Positions 1-9,435 of a stretch of 52,967 nucleotides of DNA are shown here, piece after piece; the first letter of the stretch is position 1, and the number at the start of each line of letters is the position of its first letter. The notes beneath the pieces are model-generated. The model was not told where the DNA came from. It ran no database searches and saw nothing but the letters and a program-made list of their open reading frames with translations. Made by a program: the position numbers and the translations under genes. Origin of the DNA: Ornithinimicrobium sp. CNJ-824 (GTDB taxonomy: Bacteria; Actinomycetota; Actinomycetes; Actinomycetales; Dermatophilaceae); NCBI RefSeq assembly GCF_001942405.1, contig NZ_MKKA01000016.1, positions 1 to 52,967 of the forward strand, written 5' to 3'.

Positions 1-1
1 G

Positions 2-115
2 ATCCCGGCCCGGATCGCCAACCGGGCCCGACGACTGCACCTGCACCTACCCACCAACTGGCCCTGGCAGGACGCCTGGGCAGGCATGTACGCCGGCGCC
101 TACGCCCCCGCCTGA
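2..115 (+). mobile_element. C-terminal end of an IS1380-like transposase (5' truncated by window edge)
   Basis: An open frame enters from the window edge and stops at TGA 113-115, giving 37 residues. The segment LHLPTNWPWQDAW resembles the C-terminus I remember for IS1380-family DDE transposases, where a basic stretch is followed by a Leu-rich then Trp-Pro-Trp segment. Catalytic residues would lie upstream of the window, so nothing can be said about activity. The short 3' flank (116-149) probably includes the element end, but I could not identify a terminal inverted repeat with only one end visible. The family call rests on a short tail and could be wrong. Confidence 0.5.
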
Positions 116-149
116 CACCCACTCCTGCCCCGACGAGGAACGACCCCAA

Positions 150-950
150 GTGGAAAAGCCGGGCAGACCGGCGGCTCCCGCGCGCCCCGACGCCGAACTC
201 GCTCAGCAAATCCTCTCAGCCCGCATCTCAATTCCCCCCAGGAACCCGCTCGGCGGATCGAGGTTCAGTGACAAGCCCTTCCCCGAGATGCCGACGAGCC
301 CTGTGAGGTTCACCGAGGAGTACGGCTCTCGCACCGCCTCTTTTGAACTGTCGAACACCCTCGACACGGCGCTGAAGAATCCCAGGGTCAGCCTGCTGTG
401 CCGAGACGATTCGGGATCCATCGTGGGTGGGGGAAGCACGTACCCGGAGCTGGTCCCAGCACAGGGGAGGATCAAGGTTGACGCGCATCTCCTTGCGTCC
501 GAGGAGCCAGAGGACTGCTCCGTCTTTGTTGGTGCACCCAGCGACTGGGAAGGCGTTGACGAGGAGCAGTCCACCTCCGAAGCGGCACCTGAGAGTGGAA
601 CGCCTGAAGAGGCATTCAAGATCTGGGTGGAGCAGTTCGGCGCCAAGGACTGGCAAGCGCATTACGAGACCCTGGTCAGTGCTCAGCGCGAGATCATTTC
701 CGAGGACGCCTACGTCGCCTGCAGGTCCGCCGAGAGCCCCCCTGTCATTGAGTGGGGCAAGATCCTCAGCGTTCAGGACGTGGGCGAGCTGATGATCCCC
801 GGTACGGATGATTCTCTACCGGCCACCAAGGTCAGCGCCGAAGTGTCCGCTGAGGGTCTGTCGCTTCCGGTCGACGCCCATATGTTGCTCGAGGACGGCG
901 AGTGGAAGTGGTCCATGACCCAGGAGAACGTCGACAACTGCTCCAGCTGA
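150..950 (+). CDS. Hypothetical protein, probable 5'-truncated lipoprotein with FxLYD-like and NTF2-like segments
   Basis: 266 residues from GTG 150, preceded by a weak GAGGAA at 135-140. I do not recognise a family with confidence. Residues about 50-135 look like an FxLYD-type extracytoplasmic beta domain (a GGGSTYPELVPAQG segment followed by an acidic SVFVG strand). Residues about 150-262 resemble an NTF2-like or DUF4878 fold. Such proteins are normally lipoproteins, yet no signal peptide or lipobox is present. The first roughly 45 residues are Pro/Arg-rich and look like read-through of non-coding DNA. The gene lies right after the transposase end, so it was probably decapitated by insertion. 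Its base composition is visibly lower in GC than its neighbours. Confidence 0.55.
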   Translation: MEKPGRPAAPARPDAELAQQILSARISIPPRNPLGGSRFSDKPFPEMPTSPVRFTEEYGSRTASFELSNTLDTALKNPRVSLLCRDDSGSIVGGGSTYPELVPAQGRIKVDAHLLASEEPEDCSVFVGAPSDWEGVDEEQSTSEAAPESGTPEEAFKIWVEQFGAKDWQAHYETLVSAQREIISEDAYVACRSAESPPVIEWGKILSVQDVGELMIPGTDDSLPATKVSAEVSAEGLSLPVDAHMLLEDGEWKWSMTQENVDNCSS

Positions 951-1196
951 CGAAGCCGTTGCCACCGCGGCCGAGCTCATCGGACGCGAGTGGTGTGGAC
1001 AAACGCCTCCGTGACGGCCGGGCAGCACGGTCATGTAGGTGGCCACTCGCCTGACCGAGCTAGCGGTGCTCCGCGGGGCACTCCCTCGTTGCGGATCGCA
1101 AGTCGCTGACTCGCCCAGTCGACGCGCACGTCCGCGATGGGACGCGACCGCGGGCTTCTCCCGGCCTCCCGAGGTGCCGGAACGGCATACCCGTCC

Positions 1197-1202
1197 TAGC
1201 GT
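1197..1202 (+). promoter_or_regulatory. -10 box TAGCGT, leaderless start
   Basis: TAGCGT ends 7 nt before ATG 1210, so transcription should begin at or next to the start codon. No Shine-Dalgarno sequence is present. This supports ATG 1210 over the longer upstream GTG frame. Confidence 0.55.
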
Positions 1203-1209
1203 GGGCCTC

Positions 1210-2391
1210 ATGCGAGCACTCACCTGGCAAGGACTTCAGGACGTCGAGGTCAAGGACGTGCCGGACCCCGTCATCGAGCAGCCGACGGACGCCGTCATCC
1301 GCGTGACCTCCACCGCCATCTGCGGGTCGGACCTGCACCTCTACAACGTGCTGGCCGCCTACCTCACGCCCGGCGACATCCTCGGCCACGAGTTCATGGG
1401 GATCGTCGAGCAGGTCGGCAGCGCCGTGGAGAACCTGCAGGTCGGTGACCGCGTCGTCATCCCCTTCAACATCTCCTGCGGCCGCTGCTGGATGTGCGAG
1501 CGCGGCCTGTACGCCCAGTGCGAGACCACGCAGAACTACGACCAGGGCAAGGGCGCGAGCCTGTTCGGCTACACCTCGCTCTACGGGGCGGTCCCCGGTG
1601 GGCAGGCCGAGCTGGTGCGCGTCCCGTTCGCCGACTTCCTGCCGATCAAGGTCGACTCCGACCTGCCCGACGAGCGGGTGCTCTACCTCTCCGACATCCT
1701 GCCCACCGCCTGGCAGGCCCTGGAGTATGCCGACGTGCCCGAGGGCGGGACCCTCGCCGTGCTCGGGCTCGGCCCGGTCGGGCAGCTGGCCGTGCGGTCG
1801 GCCCGGCACAAGGGCATCCGCGTGGTCGGCGTCGACCGGGTCCCCGAGCGCAACGAGCTGGCCCGCGGCTTCGGTGCGGAGGTCGTCGACCTCAGCTCCG
1901 TCAAGGACGTCGGCGACGCCCTGCGCGAGCTGACCGACGGACGGGGGCCGGACAGCGTCATCGACGCCGTCGGCATGGAGGCGCACGGCAGCCCGTTCCT
2001 CGGCGCCGCCGTCGGTGCGGCCAAGCGCCTGCCCAAGCCGATCGCCCGCAAGGCGATCGAGACCGCCGGCGTCGACCGGCTGGCCGCGCTGCACACCGCG
2101 ATCGACGCGGTCCGCCGCGGCGGGACCGTCTCGATCAGCGGCGTCTACGGCGGGATGGCCGACCCGATGCCGATGATGCAGCTCTTCGACAAGGGCGTGC
2201 AGGTGCGGATGGGCCAGTGCCACGTCAAGCGCTGGACCGACGAGCTCTACGACCTGGTCAGCGGGGCCGAGGACGTCCTCGACCTGGAGAACCTCGCCAC
2301 CCACCGCGTGCCGCTGGAGCAGGCGCCGGAGATGTACAAGACGTTCAACGACAAGGCGGACGGCTGCATCAAGGTGGTCCTCCAGCCGTGA
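1210..2391 (+). CDS. Zinc-dependent alcohol dehydrogenase (formaldehyde-dehydrogenase-like)
   Basis: A 393-residue MDR-superfamily enzyme. Catalytic zinc ligands are visible as Cys38 (in AICGSD) and His60-Glu61 (in GHEF). The structural zinc lobe is Cys90, Cys93, Cys96 and Cys104. GLGPVGQLA is the Rossmann glycine motif for NAD(P). The long insert after the GxGxxG region and the overall length fit the glutathione-independent formaldehyde dehydrogenase / threonine-dehydrogenase-like branch, though the substrate cannot be read from sequence. The downstream gene starts at GTG 2388 inside this stop codon, so the two are translationally coupled. Confidence 0.85.
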   Translation: MRALTWQGLQDVEVKDVPDPVIEQPTDAVIRVTSTAICGSDLHLYNVLAAYLTPGDILGHEFMGIVEQVGSAVENLQVGDRVVIPFNISCGRCWMCERGLYAQCETTQNYDQGKGASLFGYTSLYGAVPGGQAELVRVPFADFLPIKVDSDLPDERVLYLSDILPTAWQALEYADVPEGGTLAVLGLGPVGQLAVRSARHKGIRVVGVDRVPERNELARGFGAEVVDLSSVKDVGDALRELTDGRGPDSVIDAVGMEAHGSPFLGAAVGAAKRLPKPIARKAIETAGVDRLAALHTAIDAVRRGGTVSISGVYGGMADPMPMMQLFDKGVQVRMGQCHVKRWTDELYDLVSGAEDVLDLENLATHRVPLEQAPEMYKTFNDKADGCIKVVLQP

Positions 2392-3125
2392 CCGGTGCGC
2401 ATCGCGAGCGCGTGTCGACACCGGCCAACCTGGCGGCCGAGACGGTGGGCCGGGCAGGGGGAGCGGTGGTCGCCGCCGGCTTCGGGCTGACCGCGCGGCT
2501 GCGCGGGACCCGCGCCCTCCACCCGGTCGGGGTATGCGGCACGGGCGCCATCACGGTCACGCCCGGTCGGCGCAGCGGCGTCGTGCTGCTCGACGACCCC
2601 GGCCCGCACCCCTGCCTCGTCCGCTGGTCGCGGGCGACCGGGAAGCGGGAGGGGCGGGACCTCGAGGGGCTGGCCCTGCGGGTCGACGGGCCGGCGTCCG
2701 GCGACGTCCTGCTCGCCTCCACCGGCACCGGGACGGTGGGCCGGCACGTGCTCACCGTGCGCGACCGGCACGAGCACGGCCCCGTGACGACGCTGCTGCC
2801 GCTGAGCACGGAGCGCGGCCCGCTGCTGCTGCGGCTGGATCCCGCCGCCGACGCCCGCCCGCCCGAGCCCGCCCCCGACCGGGGCGACGACGTGGACGAC
2901 CCGCCCACGGCATACCGGCTCCTCGTGGCCGCCCCCGGGCGGCCCTGGCACGAGCGCGGCCGCCTGGAGATCACCTGGACCGACCGGGACTGCGCCCGGC
3001 GGCACGACCCCGTCGGGCACCCGCCCACCGGGGCCTGGACGCACCCGCTGTGGGCGCGGCTGCGCGACCCTGCGTACGCCGCGAGCCAGCAGGTCGAGGC
3101 CAGGACCGTCGAACCGAAGGAGTAG
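2388..3125 (+). CDS. Small catalase-like (catalase-superfamily) protein
   Basis: 245 residues from GTG 2388, overlapping the preceding stop by GTGA. GTG 2412 is an alternative start. The order of motifs mirrors the heme catalase core in miniature. RALHPVGVCGTG aligns with the catalase segment carrying the distal His, followed by LVRWSRATG for the VRFS region and GLALRV for the GFALKF region. A C-terminal stretch with HPLWARLRDPAYAAS resembles the end of the catalase barrel. The distal Asn motif and the proximal Tyr motif are not visible. It is therefore either a diverged heme protein or a non-catalytic relative. Coupling to an alcohol dehydrogenase suggests oxidative or aldehyde stress, but this is inference. 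Confidence 0.5.
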   Translation: MTGAHRERVSTPANLAAETVGRAGGAVVAAGFGLTARLRGTRALHPVGVCGTGAITVTPGRRSGVVLLDDPGPHPCLVRWSRATGKREGRDLEGLALRVDGPASGDVLLASTGTGTVGRHVLTVRDRHEHGPVTTLLPLSTERGPLLLRLDPAADARPPEPAPDRGDDVDDPPTAYRLLVAAPGRPWHERGRLEITWTDRDCARRHDPVGHPPTGAWTHPLWARLRDPAYAASQQVEARTVEPKE

Positions 3126-3128
3126 GAC

Positions 3129-3662
3129 ATGACCGAGCACCACGACAGCAGCCCCGCCGACCCGGTGAACGTCAGCGACGACCCCGAGGAGGTGCGCAAG
3201 GTCCACGAGCTCATCGAGAGCATGGACATCGCCATGCTGACGACGGTGGACTCCAGCTCCTCTCACGGGCGGTTGACCAGCCGTCCGCTGTCGACGCAGG
3301 TGGCCGAGGAGGACGGCGACGTGATCTTCCTCGTGCGCGACAGCAGCGCGGTCGTACGCGACGTGGAGGCCAACCCGCAGGTCAACGTGGCCTACTCGTC
3401 GATGAAGGCGTGGGTCTCCCTCGCCGGGCACGCGACGGTCGTGCGCGACCGCGCCCTCGTCGAGAAGCTGTGGAACAAGGGCGCCTCGGCCTTCATGGAC
3501 GGCGGGCCGGAGAACCCGGACAACGTCGTGCTGCGCGTGGACGGCGACACGGCGGAGTACTGGGGTGGCGAGTCGCTCGTCGGCACCGTCGTCGGGACCG
3601 TGAAGGCAGCGACCGGCAAGGAGGACGACGACGAGGGCGCCACCGTGGTGGAGCTGCCCTGA
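3129..3662 (+). CDS. Pyridoxamine 5'-phosphate oxidase family protein (general stress protein 26-like)
   Basis: 177 residues, starting 3 bp after the catalase-like stop with GAAGGAG just upstream as ribosome-binding site. The segment around residues 30-110 fits the split beta-barrel flavin-binding fold: an AMLTTVDSSS strand, SRPLSTQV, then VIFLVRDSS and VNVAYSS. This arrangement is typical of the general-stress-protein-26 subgroup of PNPOx-like proteins, which bind FMN or F420. The Asp/Glu-rich tail is common in actinobacterial members. It is probably the third gene of an operon with the dehydrogenase and the catalase-like gene. Confidence 0.8.
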   Translation: MTEHHDSSPADPVNVSDDPEEVRKVHELIESMDIAMLTTVDSSSSHGRLTSRPLSTQVAEEDGDVIFLVRDSSAVVRDVEANPQVNVAYSSMKAWVSLAGHATVVRDRALVEKLWNKGASAFMDGGPENPDNVVLRVDGDTAEYWGGESLVGTVVGTVKAATGKEDDDEGATVVELP

Positions 3663-3694
3663 CGGGGGTGCGCCGGCGGCACGGGCCGGCTGGC

Positions 3695-3700
3695 TAGGGT
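3695..3700 (+). promoter_or_regulatory. -10 box TAGGGT, leaderless start
   Basis: TAGGGT lies 6 nt upstream of GTG 3707, with no Shine-Dalgarno sequence. The spacing implies that the mRNA starts at the GTG. Confidence 0.5.
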
Positions 3701-3706
3701 CGTGCC

Positions 3707-4390
3707 GTGCGTCTCCTCCAGATCCGTCACGGCCAGACCCCCAACAACGTCGTCGGCGCGCTCGACACCGCCGTGCCCGGAGCAGGCCTGACCGGGCTCG
3801 GGCGCGCCCAGGCGCAGGCGGTCCCGACGCAGCTGCGGCACGAGCCGATCACGGCGATCTACGTCACCGCCCTCACGCGCACCCAGCTGACCGCCGGCCC
3901 GCTCGCGCGGGCCAGGGACCTGCCCGTCCAGGTGCGGATGGGCCTGGAGGAGGTCCCGGCGGGCGGCTACGAGATGCGCTCCGACGAGGAGGCGGTGCAC
4001 GGCTACGCCGCGACCCTCTTCGCCTGGATGCGAGGACGGCTGGACGTCGCCATGCCGGGTGGTCAGGACGGGCACACCTTCCTGGCGCGGTATGCCGCCG
4101 CCGTCCGGTCCATCGCCGAGCTCCACGGGCCGGACGAGACCGTCGCGGTCGTCGGGCACGGCGCGGCGATCCGGGTGTTCACCGCGGTCGCGACGGGGAT
4201 GGACCCGGACCGGGCGACCGAGCTGCGGATCAGCAACACCGGGCTGGGGGTGCTGGAGGGCGACCCGGACGCGGGGTGGCGGCTCGTCCGCTGGCACAGC
4301 GAACCGCTCGGCGGGACCGGCCTGCGGGACGAGGACGCCCACGACGTCACCGGGGAGAGCGCCGCGGAGGAGGCCGAGGAGCACGGCTGA
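3707..4390 (+). CDS. Histidine phosphatase family protein (phosphoglycerate-mutase-like)
   Basis: 227 residues. RHGQTPNN at residues 7-14 is the RHG motif of the branch-1 histidine phosphatases, with His8 as the phospho-acceptor. VVGHGAAIR near residue 149 carries the second catalytic His, and a Glu in LEEVPAGGYE fits the general acid position. The last 25 residues are a Glu/Asp-rich tail. Such enzymes remove phosphate from small metabolites, but the substrate is not predictable. The gene is monocistronic and convergent with the gluconate genes. Confidence 0.85.
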   Translation: MRLLQIRHGQTPNNVVGALDTAVPGAGLTGLGRAQAQAVPTQLRHEPITAIYVTALTRTQLTAGPLARARDLPVQVRMGLEEVPAGGYEMRSDEEAVHGYAATLFAWMRGRLDVAMPGGQDGHTFLARYAAAVRSIAELHGPDETVAVVGHGAAIRVFTAVATGMDPDRATELRISNTGLGVLEGDPDAGWRLVRWHSEPLGGTGLRDEDAHDVTGESAAEEAEEHG

Positions 4391-4419
4391 GGCCCGCCGG
4401 CCGCCCCCGGTCGACGCCG

Positions 4420-4928
4420 TCAGTCGTCGGCCCGGATGACCCGCATCGACTCCTCGACGACCTCCTCGACCGTGCCGCCGACGTCGACGAGCGCGCCCTG
4501 CTCGTCCTCCTCGAGCATCTCCAGGGTGTCGAACTGCGACTGCAGCAGGGAGGGCGGCATGAAGTGCTCCCGCTTCTCCATCCGCTCCAGCAGGACGTCC
4601 TGGTCGCCGTGCAGGTGCAGGAAGAAGATGTCCGCGCCGCTCTCGCGCAGCCAGTCGCGGTACATCCGCTTCAGGGCCGAGCACCCGGTGACCGAGACCT
4701 CGCCCTGCTCGTCGAGCTCGCGGATGCGGTCGGCCAGCGCCCTCAGCCAAGGCCGGCGGTCGTCGTCGTCGAGGGGGATCCCCGCCGACATCTTCTCGAC
4801 GTTGGCCCGGGGGTGGTAGCTGTCGCCCTCGACGAAGACGCCGCCCAGCCGTTCGGCGACGGCCTCGCCGATGGTCGTCTTGCCGGTGCTGGTCACGCCC
4901 ATCACCACGACGTGTCGGGGGGCGGCCA

Positions 4929-4929
<1 letters not shown>
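4420..4929 (-). CDS. gntK: Gluconokinase (GntK-type, P-loop carbohydrate kinase)
   Basis: 169 residues from GTG 4929-4927. It phosphorylates D-gluconate to 6-phosphogluconate for the pentose-phosphate pathway. The Walker A loop GVTSTGKTT is at about residues 11-19. FVEGDSYHPRANVEKM is the substrate-binding signature of the GntK/IdnK family, and GCSALKRMYRDWLR follows in the expected place. Length matches the family. The start overlaps the stop of the permease by one base (TAGTG), so the two are translationally coupled and form a gluconate uptake and activation operon read on the minus strand. Confidence 0.92.
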
Positions 4930-6344
<1,415 letters not shown>

Positions 6345-6424
6345 GGCGACCTCCTCGTCGATGGGCAGGGTCCACAGCAGACCCTCCAGTCACTGTAGGA
6401 CCGCCCAGCAACCCCCGCGCGCCG

Positions 6425-6430
6425 TAACGT
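6425..6430 (+). promoter_or_regulatory. -10 box TAACGT upstream of the streptomycin-kinase-like gene
   Basis: TAACGT ends 9 nt before ATG 6440. This is slightly longer than other leaderless spacings in the window. No ribosome-binding site is visible. Confidence 0.4.
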
Positions 6431-6439
6431 GACGACCCC

Positions 6440-7360
6440 ATGGCAGCACCGATCCCCGACAGCTTCCGCCGTGCCGTGACCGGCCGTGCCCCGGACGCCC
6501 CCGGCGACCCGGACGGCGACACCTGGCTCGACCGGCTGCCGCGCCTGGTGGACGACCACCTCGACCGGTGGGCCCTCACCGTCGACGGCGCCCCGTGGCA
6601 TGGGGAGAACGCCCTCGTGCTTCCGGTGCGGCGGGGCCGGGAGCAGGCCGTCCTCAAGCTCACCTGGCCCCACACGGAGGCCCGGCACGAGCACCTGGCG
6701 CTGCGGCTGTGGGACGGGGACGGGGCGGTGCGGCTCCTGGCCGCCGACCCCGCGGCATACGCCCTGCTCCTGGAGCGCCTCGACGGCGACCGCGACCTGA
6801 CCGCGCTCCCGTTCCTCGACGCCTGCGAGGTGATCGGCGGCCTGTTCGGCCGGCTCGACCGTCCGGCCACCCCCCAGCTCGACACGCTGCAGGGGCGGGC
6901 GGTCCGGTGGCGCGATCAGCTCGCGGAGCCGACCCCGCTCGTCCCGCGCCGGTTCACCGAGCAGGCGCTCGCGGCCCTGCCCGACCTGCTCGCCGACGCC
7001 CCCGCCCCGCGCCTGGTCCACGAGGACCTGCACGACCTCAACGTCCTCGCCCCGCTCGACCCCGCCCGTGGGGACTGGCTCGCGATCGACCCCAAGCCCG
7101 TCGCGGGGGAGTGGGCGTATGCCGTCGCCCCCGTCGTCTGGAACCGTCCGGACGAGCTGGCGCGGGCGAGCAACCTGCGGGCCCACGTGCAGCTGCGGGC
7201 CGCCGTCGTGGGAGAGACGGCCGGGCTGGATCCTGATCGCGTGCGGGCGTGGACGTTCGTGCGGCTGGTCCTCAACGCCGTGCAGACGACGGGCGGCTCG
7301 GAGCGGGCGGAGGAGTTCCGGTCGCGGGTGATCGCCCTGGCGAAGGCCTTCGCGGACTGA
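6440..7360 (+). CDS. Aminoglycoside/hydroxyurea antibiotic resistance kinase family protein (APH(6)-like)
   Basis: 306 residues with the protein-kinase-like phosphotransferase fold. AVLKLTW (Lys73) fits the ATP-binding lysine. HEDLHDLN (194-201) is the catalytic loop, and AIDPKPVAGE (215-224) provides the metal-binding Asp217. These motifs belong to the streptomycin 6-kinase / hydroxyurea kinase family. Actinobacterial chromosomes carry many members with unknown natural substrates, so resistance should not be assumed. The catalytic loop reads HEDLH rather than the more common HGDLH. Divergent from the gluconate operon. Confidence 0.8.
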   Translation: MAAPIPDSFRRAVTGRAPDAPGDPDGDTWLDRLPRLVDDHLDRWALTVDGAPWHGENALVLPVRRGREQAVLKLTWPHTEARHEHLALRLWDGDGAVRLLAADPAAYALLLERLDGDRDLTALPFLDACEVIGGLFGRLDRPATPQLDTLQGRAVRWRDQLAEPTPLVPRRFTEQALAALPDLLADAPAPRLVHEDLHDLNVLAPLDPARGDWLAIDPKPVAGEWAYAVAPVVWNRPDELARASNLRAHVQLRAAVVGETAGLDPDRVRAWTFVRLVLNAVQTTGGSERAEEFRSRVIALAKAFAD

Positions 7361-7428
7361 GGGCGGGGTCGTCTCCGTCGGCGCGCGTGGGCGGGCGAGA
7401 CCGGTCCTGGTCCGACTTCGATCGGCAT

Positions 7429-7481
7429 CCGGCTCCTGCAGCGGGTTCTTACCCGCTCCAAGAGCCGGTTCCCGCTGCAGG
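7429..7481. terminator. Nested, mutually exclusive inverted repeats between convergent genes
   Basis: Three perfect inverted repeats interlock here. CCTGCAGCGGG (7435-7445) pairs with 7471-7481. GCGGGT (7441-7446) pairs with ACCCGC (7451-7456) across a 4-nt loop. CCGGCTC (7429-7435) pairs with GAGCCGG (7462-7468). The first cannot coexist fully with the other two. The site lies between the convergent kinase-like gene and the monooxygenase gene, so a two-way terminator is the simplest reading. Confidence 0.5.
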
Positions 7482-7505
7482 TCCTCCGGCTAGCCGCCGC
7501 CGACC

Positions 7506-7808
7506 TCACTCCCGCAGCGGCGACCCCGCCACCTCGAACCGGTAGCCGCCCATCTCACCCGTCAGCAACGGCCGGGCCTCGCCGATCGCAGCCTGCACCG
7601 ACGGCAGCTGCAGCGAGGCCCGGTGCGCCTCGGCCGACTCCCACAGCTCCACGACGCAGACGGTGTCCGGCTCCTCCTGGCTCATTCCCACCTCGTAGAC
7701 CAGGCAGCCCGCCTGCTCCATCTCCGGGTTGCGCCGGGTCAGGATCGCCACGAGATCCTCGGCCTTGCCCGGCTGCACGCCGAGCGTCCCCACGTTCGCG
7801 AAGGTCAT
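7506..7808 (-). CDS. Antibiotic biosynthesis monooxygenase (ABM) domain protein, YgiN/LsrG-like
   Basis: 100 residues with the dimeric alpha/beta ABM ferredoxin-like fold. It begins MTFANVGTLGVQPGKAEDL, has a Cys-Leu-Val-Tyr-Glu strand and VVELWESAEAHRAS, and ends in a typical tail. Known members are quinol monooxygenases or cofactor-free oxidases acting in the cytoplasm. ATG 7808 is chosen over TTG 7817 because the -10 box TAGGTT sits exactly 7 nt upstream. Monocistronic. Confidence 0.8.
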   Translation of the reverse strand: MTFANVGTLGVQPGKAEDLVAILTRRNPEMEQAGCLVYEVGMSQEEPDTVCVVELWESAEAHRASLQLPSVQAAIGEARPLLTGEMGGYRFEVAGSPLRE

Positions 7809-7815
7809 GGTGGCC

Positions 7816-7821
7816 AACCTA
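7816..7821 (-). promoter_or_regulatory. -10 box TAGGTT, leaderless start
   Basis: On the minus strand TAGGTT ends 7 nt before ATG 7808. This decides the start of the monooxygenase gene. Confidence 0.5.
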
Positions 7822-7917
7822 CGGACAGGAGGTGCGGCTGCATACCCCCTCGGCGGACGCCGGTGGGCGCGCCCGGCCCAACCGCCCGGCCCAACCGCCC
7901 CGGCCCAGCCGCCCGGC

Positions 7918-9278
7918 TCAGCCCCTCGCCGCCTTGTACCTCGCCAGCGCCTCCTTGCGCTCCTCGGCGTGGTCGACGATCCGCCGCGGGTAGCCGTGGG
8001 CGTAGCCGTCCTCGTGGTCCCACGGCTGGTGCACCGCCTTGCCCGGCAGGTGCGCCAGCTCGGGCACCCAGCGACGGACGTACTCCCCGCGCGGGTCGAA
8101 CTTCTCGCCCTGCAGCACCGGGTTGAACACGCGGAAGTAGGGCGCGGCGTCGGTCCCGGTGCCGGCGACCCATTGCCAGTTGTGGTTGTTGGACGCCAGG
8201 TCGCCGTCGAGGAGCCGGTCCAGGAACCACCGCGCGCCGACCGGCCACCACACGTGCAGGTCCTTGGTGAGGAAGCTGGCGGTGATCATCCGCACCCGGT
8301 TGTGCATCCAGCCCGTCGCCAGCAGCTGCCGCATCCCCGCGTCGACGATCGGGTAGCCGGTCCGACCCTGCTGCCAGGCCTCGATCGCGTCCTCGGGGTC
8401 GTCGTAGCGCAGCCCCGCCAGCTCCTGCCGCAGGTCCGCCCACCCGGTCCGCGGCCGGTGGTGCAGCACGTCGGCGTAGAACTCCCGCCACGCGAGCTCG
8501 CCCACGAACCGCTCGACGCTCGCCCCGCCCTGCCCGGCCAGGTCGGCCAGCAGCGTCCGGGGGTGGACGGCGCCGACCTTGATGTAGGCGGACATGAAGC
8601 TCGTCGACTCCTCCGCCGGCCGGTCGCGCCCCCGCTCGTAGCCGGCCAGGTCGTCGGCGACGAACTCCCCCCACCGCGCCAGCGCCGCCCGTTCGCCGGC
8701 CGGTGGCAGCTGCGGCACGTCGTCGGCGGCCAGCGCCTCCTCGACGAGCCGGTCCGCGTCGGCGTCCCGTCCGAGGTCGGTCGGCGCCAACCCCTCGGGG
8801 TATGCCGCGGGCGCGGGCCACCCGTGCGCGCGCCAGGCTTGGAGAACGGGGTGAACACCTTGTACGGGTCGCCGGAGCCGTTGCGGACGAGGCCGGGGCC
8901 GACGGCGTAGGGCGTGCCGGTCTCGACCCAGTCGACGTCGCCGGGCAGGGCGTCCTGGACCTGCTGGTCTCGACGGACGCCGTAGGGCGTGGTCTCCCGG
9001 GTGACGTGCACGCCGGTGGCGGCGGTCTCCCGGGCGACGGCGGGCACGACGACGGCCGGGTCGCCGACGCGGAGGGTGAGCCGGCCGTCGAGGTCCTCGT
9101 CGAGGGCCTTGAGGGTGGCGGCCAGCCAGGCGGTGCGCACGGGCCCGACCTTCGCCCACAGCGCCGGGTCGACGACGAAGAGGACGGTCAGGTCGCCGTC
9201 GGCGTCCTCGCGCGCCCTCAGCAGGGCGGGGTGGTCGCCCAGGCGCAGGTCACGCCGGAGCCAGAGCAGGCTGGACAT
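7918..9278 (-). pseudogene. phrB: Deoxyribodipyrimidine photolyase, frameshifted in this sequence
   Basis: Full span about 453 codons in two frames. The N-terminal part (9278 down to about 8840) begins SSLLWLRRDLRLGDHPALL, the Rossmann antenna domain of photolyases. The rest carries the FAD domain: WREFYADVLHHRP, GYPIVDAGMRQLLATGWMHN and NNHNWQWVAGTGTDAAPYFR. Near 8838 the frame breaks, where AAGCCTGG is found but AAGGCCTGG would restore FSKAWRAHGW. One missing base therefore explains everything, and both halves are otherwise fully conserved. A sequencing deletion is more likely than decay. The enzyme repairs UV-induced cyclobutane dimers using light. The gene is divergent from heliorhodopsin and has a leaderless -10 box. 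Confidence 0.85.
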
Positions 9279-9284
9279 GGCGCG

Positions 9285-9290
9285 AGTCTA
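9285..9290 (-). promoter_or_regulatory. -10 box TAGACT of the photolyase gene
   Basis: Minus-strand TAGACT ends 6 nt before ATG 9278, again implying a leaderless mRNA. It lies in the 157-bp gap shared with the divergent heliorhodopsin gene. Confidence 0.5.
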
Positions 9291-9394
9291 GGTGGGCGCC
9301 GGCGGGCCCACTCGCGTGACGACCTGTGGCCCCTCCAGGGGCCATGACTGGTCACGCCGGGTCGGGCGGCGCCCGGGGCTGCTGCTGCGGGCAG

Positions 9395-9400
9395 TACGTT
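9395..9400 (+). promoter_or_regulatory. Candidate -10 box TACGTT of the heliorhodopsin gene
   Basis: TACGTT lies 35 nt upstream of GTG 9436 and would leave a short leader containing the ACGGAG ribosome-binding site at 9425-9430. No clear -35 element is visible. Confidence 0.35.
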
Positions 9401-9435
9401 GGGATCCCAGACCGGGTCGACGAGACGGAGAGCCC

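Noticed and set aside
203..662. Overlapping minus-strand frames opposite the first gene
   Set aside because: No motif, no ribosome-binding site and no -10 box; the plus frame has domain-like segments.
1060..2421. Long antisense open frame opposite the alcohol dehydrogenase and many similar ones across the window
   Set aside because: They arise from G/C-rich third positions on the opposite strand. Their proteins are Arg/Pro/His/Gly-rich without domains, whereas the chosen frames carry clear motifs.
6392..6411. TACAGT with TTGCTG as promoter of the gluconate operon
   Set aside because: The two boxes are only 8 bp apart, so they cannot be a -10/-35 pair; TACAGT alone is too weak to list.
6440..7360. 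Clinical-type streptomycin resistance gene
   Set aside because: The family is common in actinobacterial chromosomes with unknown substrates, and nothing nearby suggests mobility or antibiotic production.
7429..7481. Insertion sequence or integron attachment site
   Set aside because: No recombinase or target duplication is nearby and only one copy is seen in the window.
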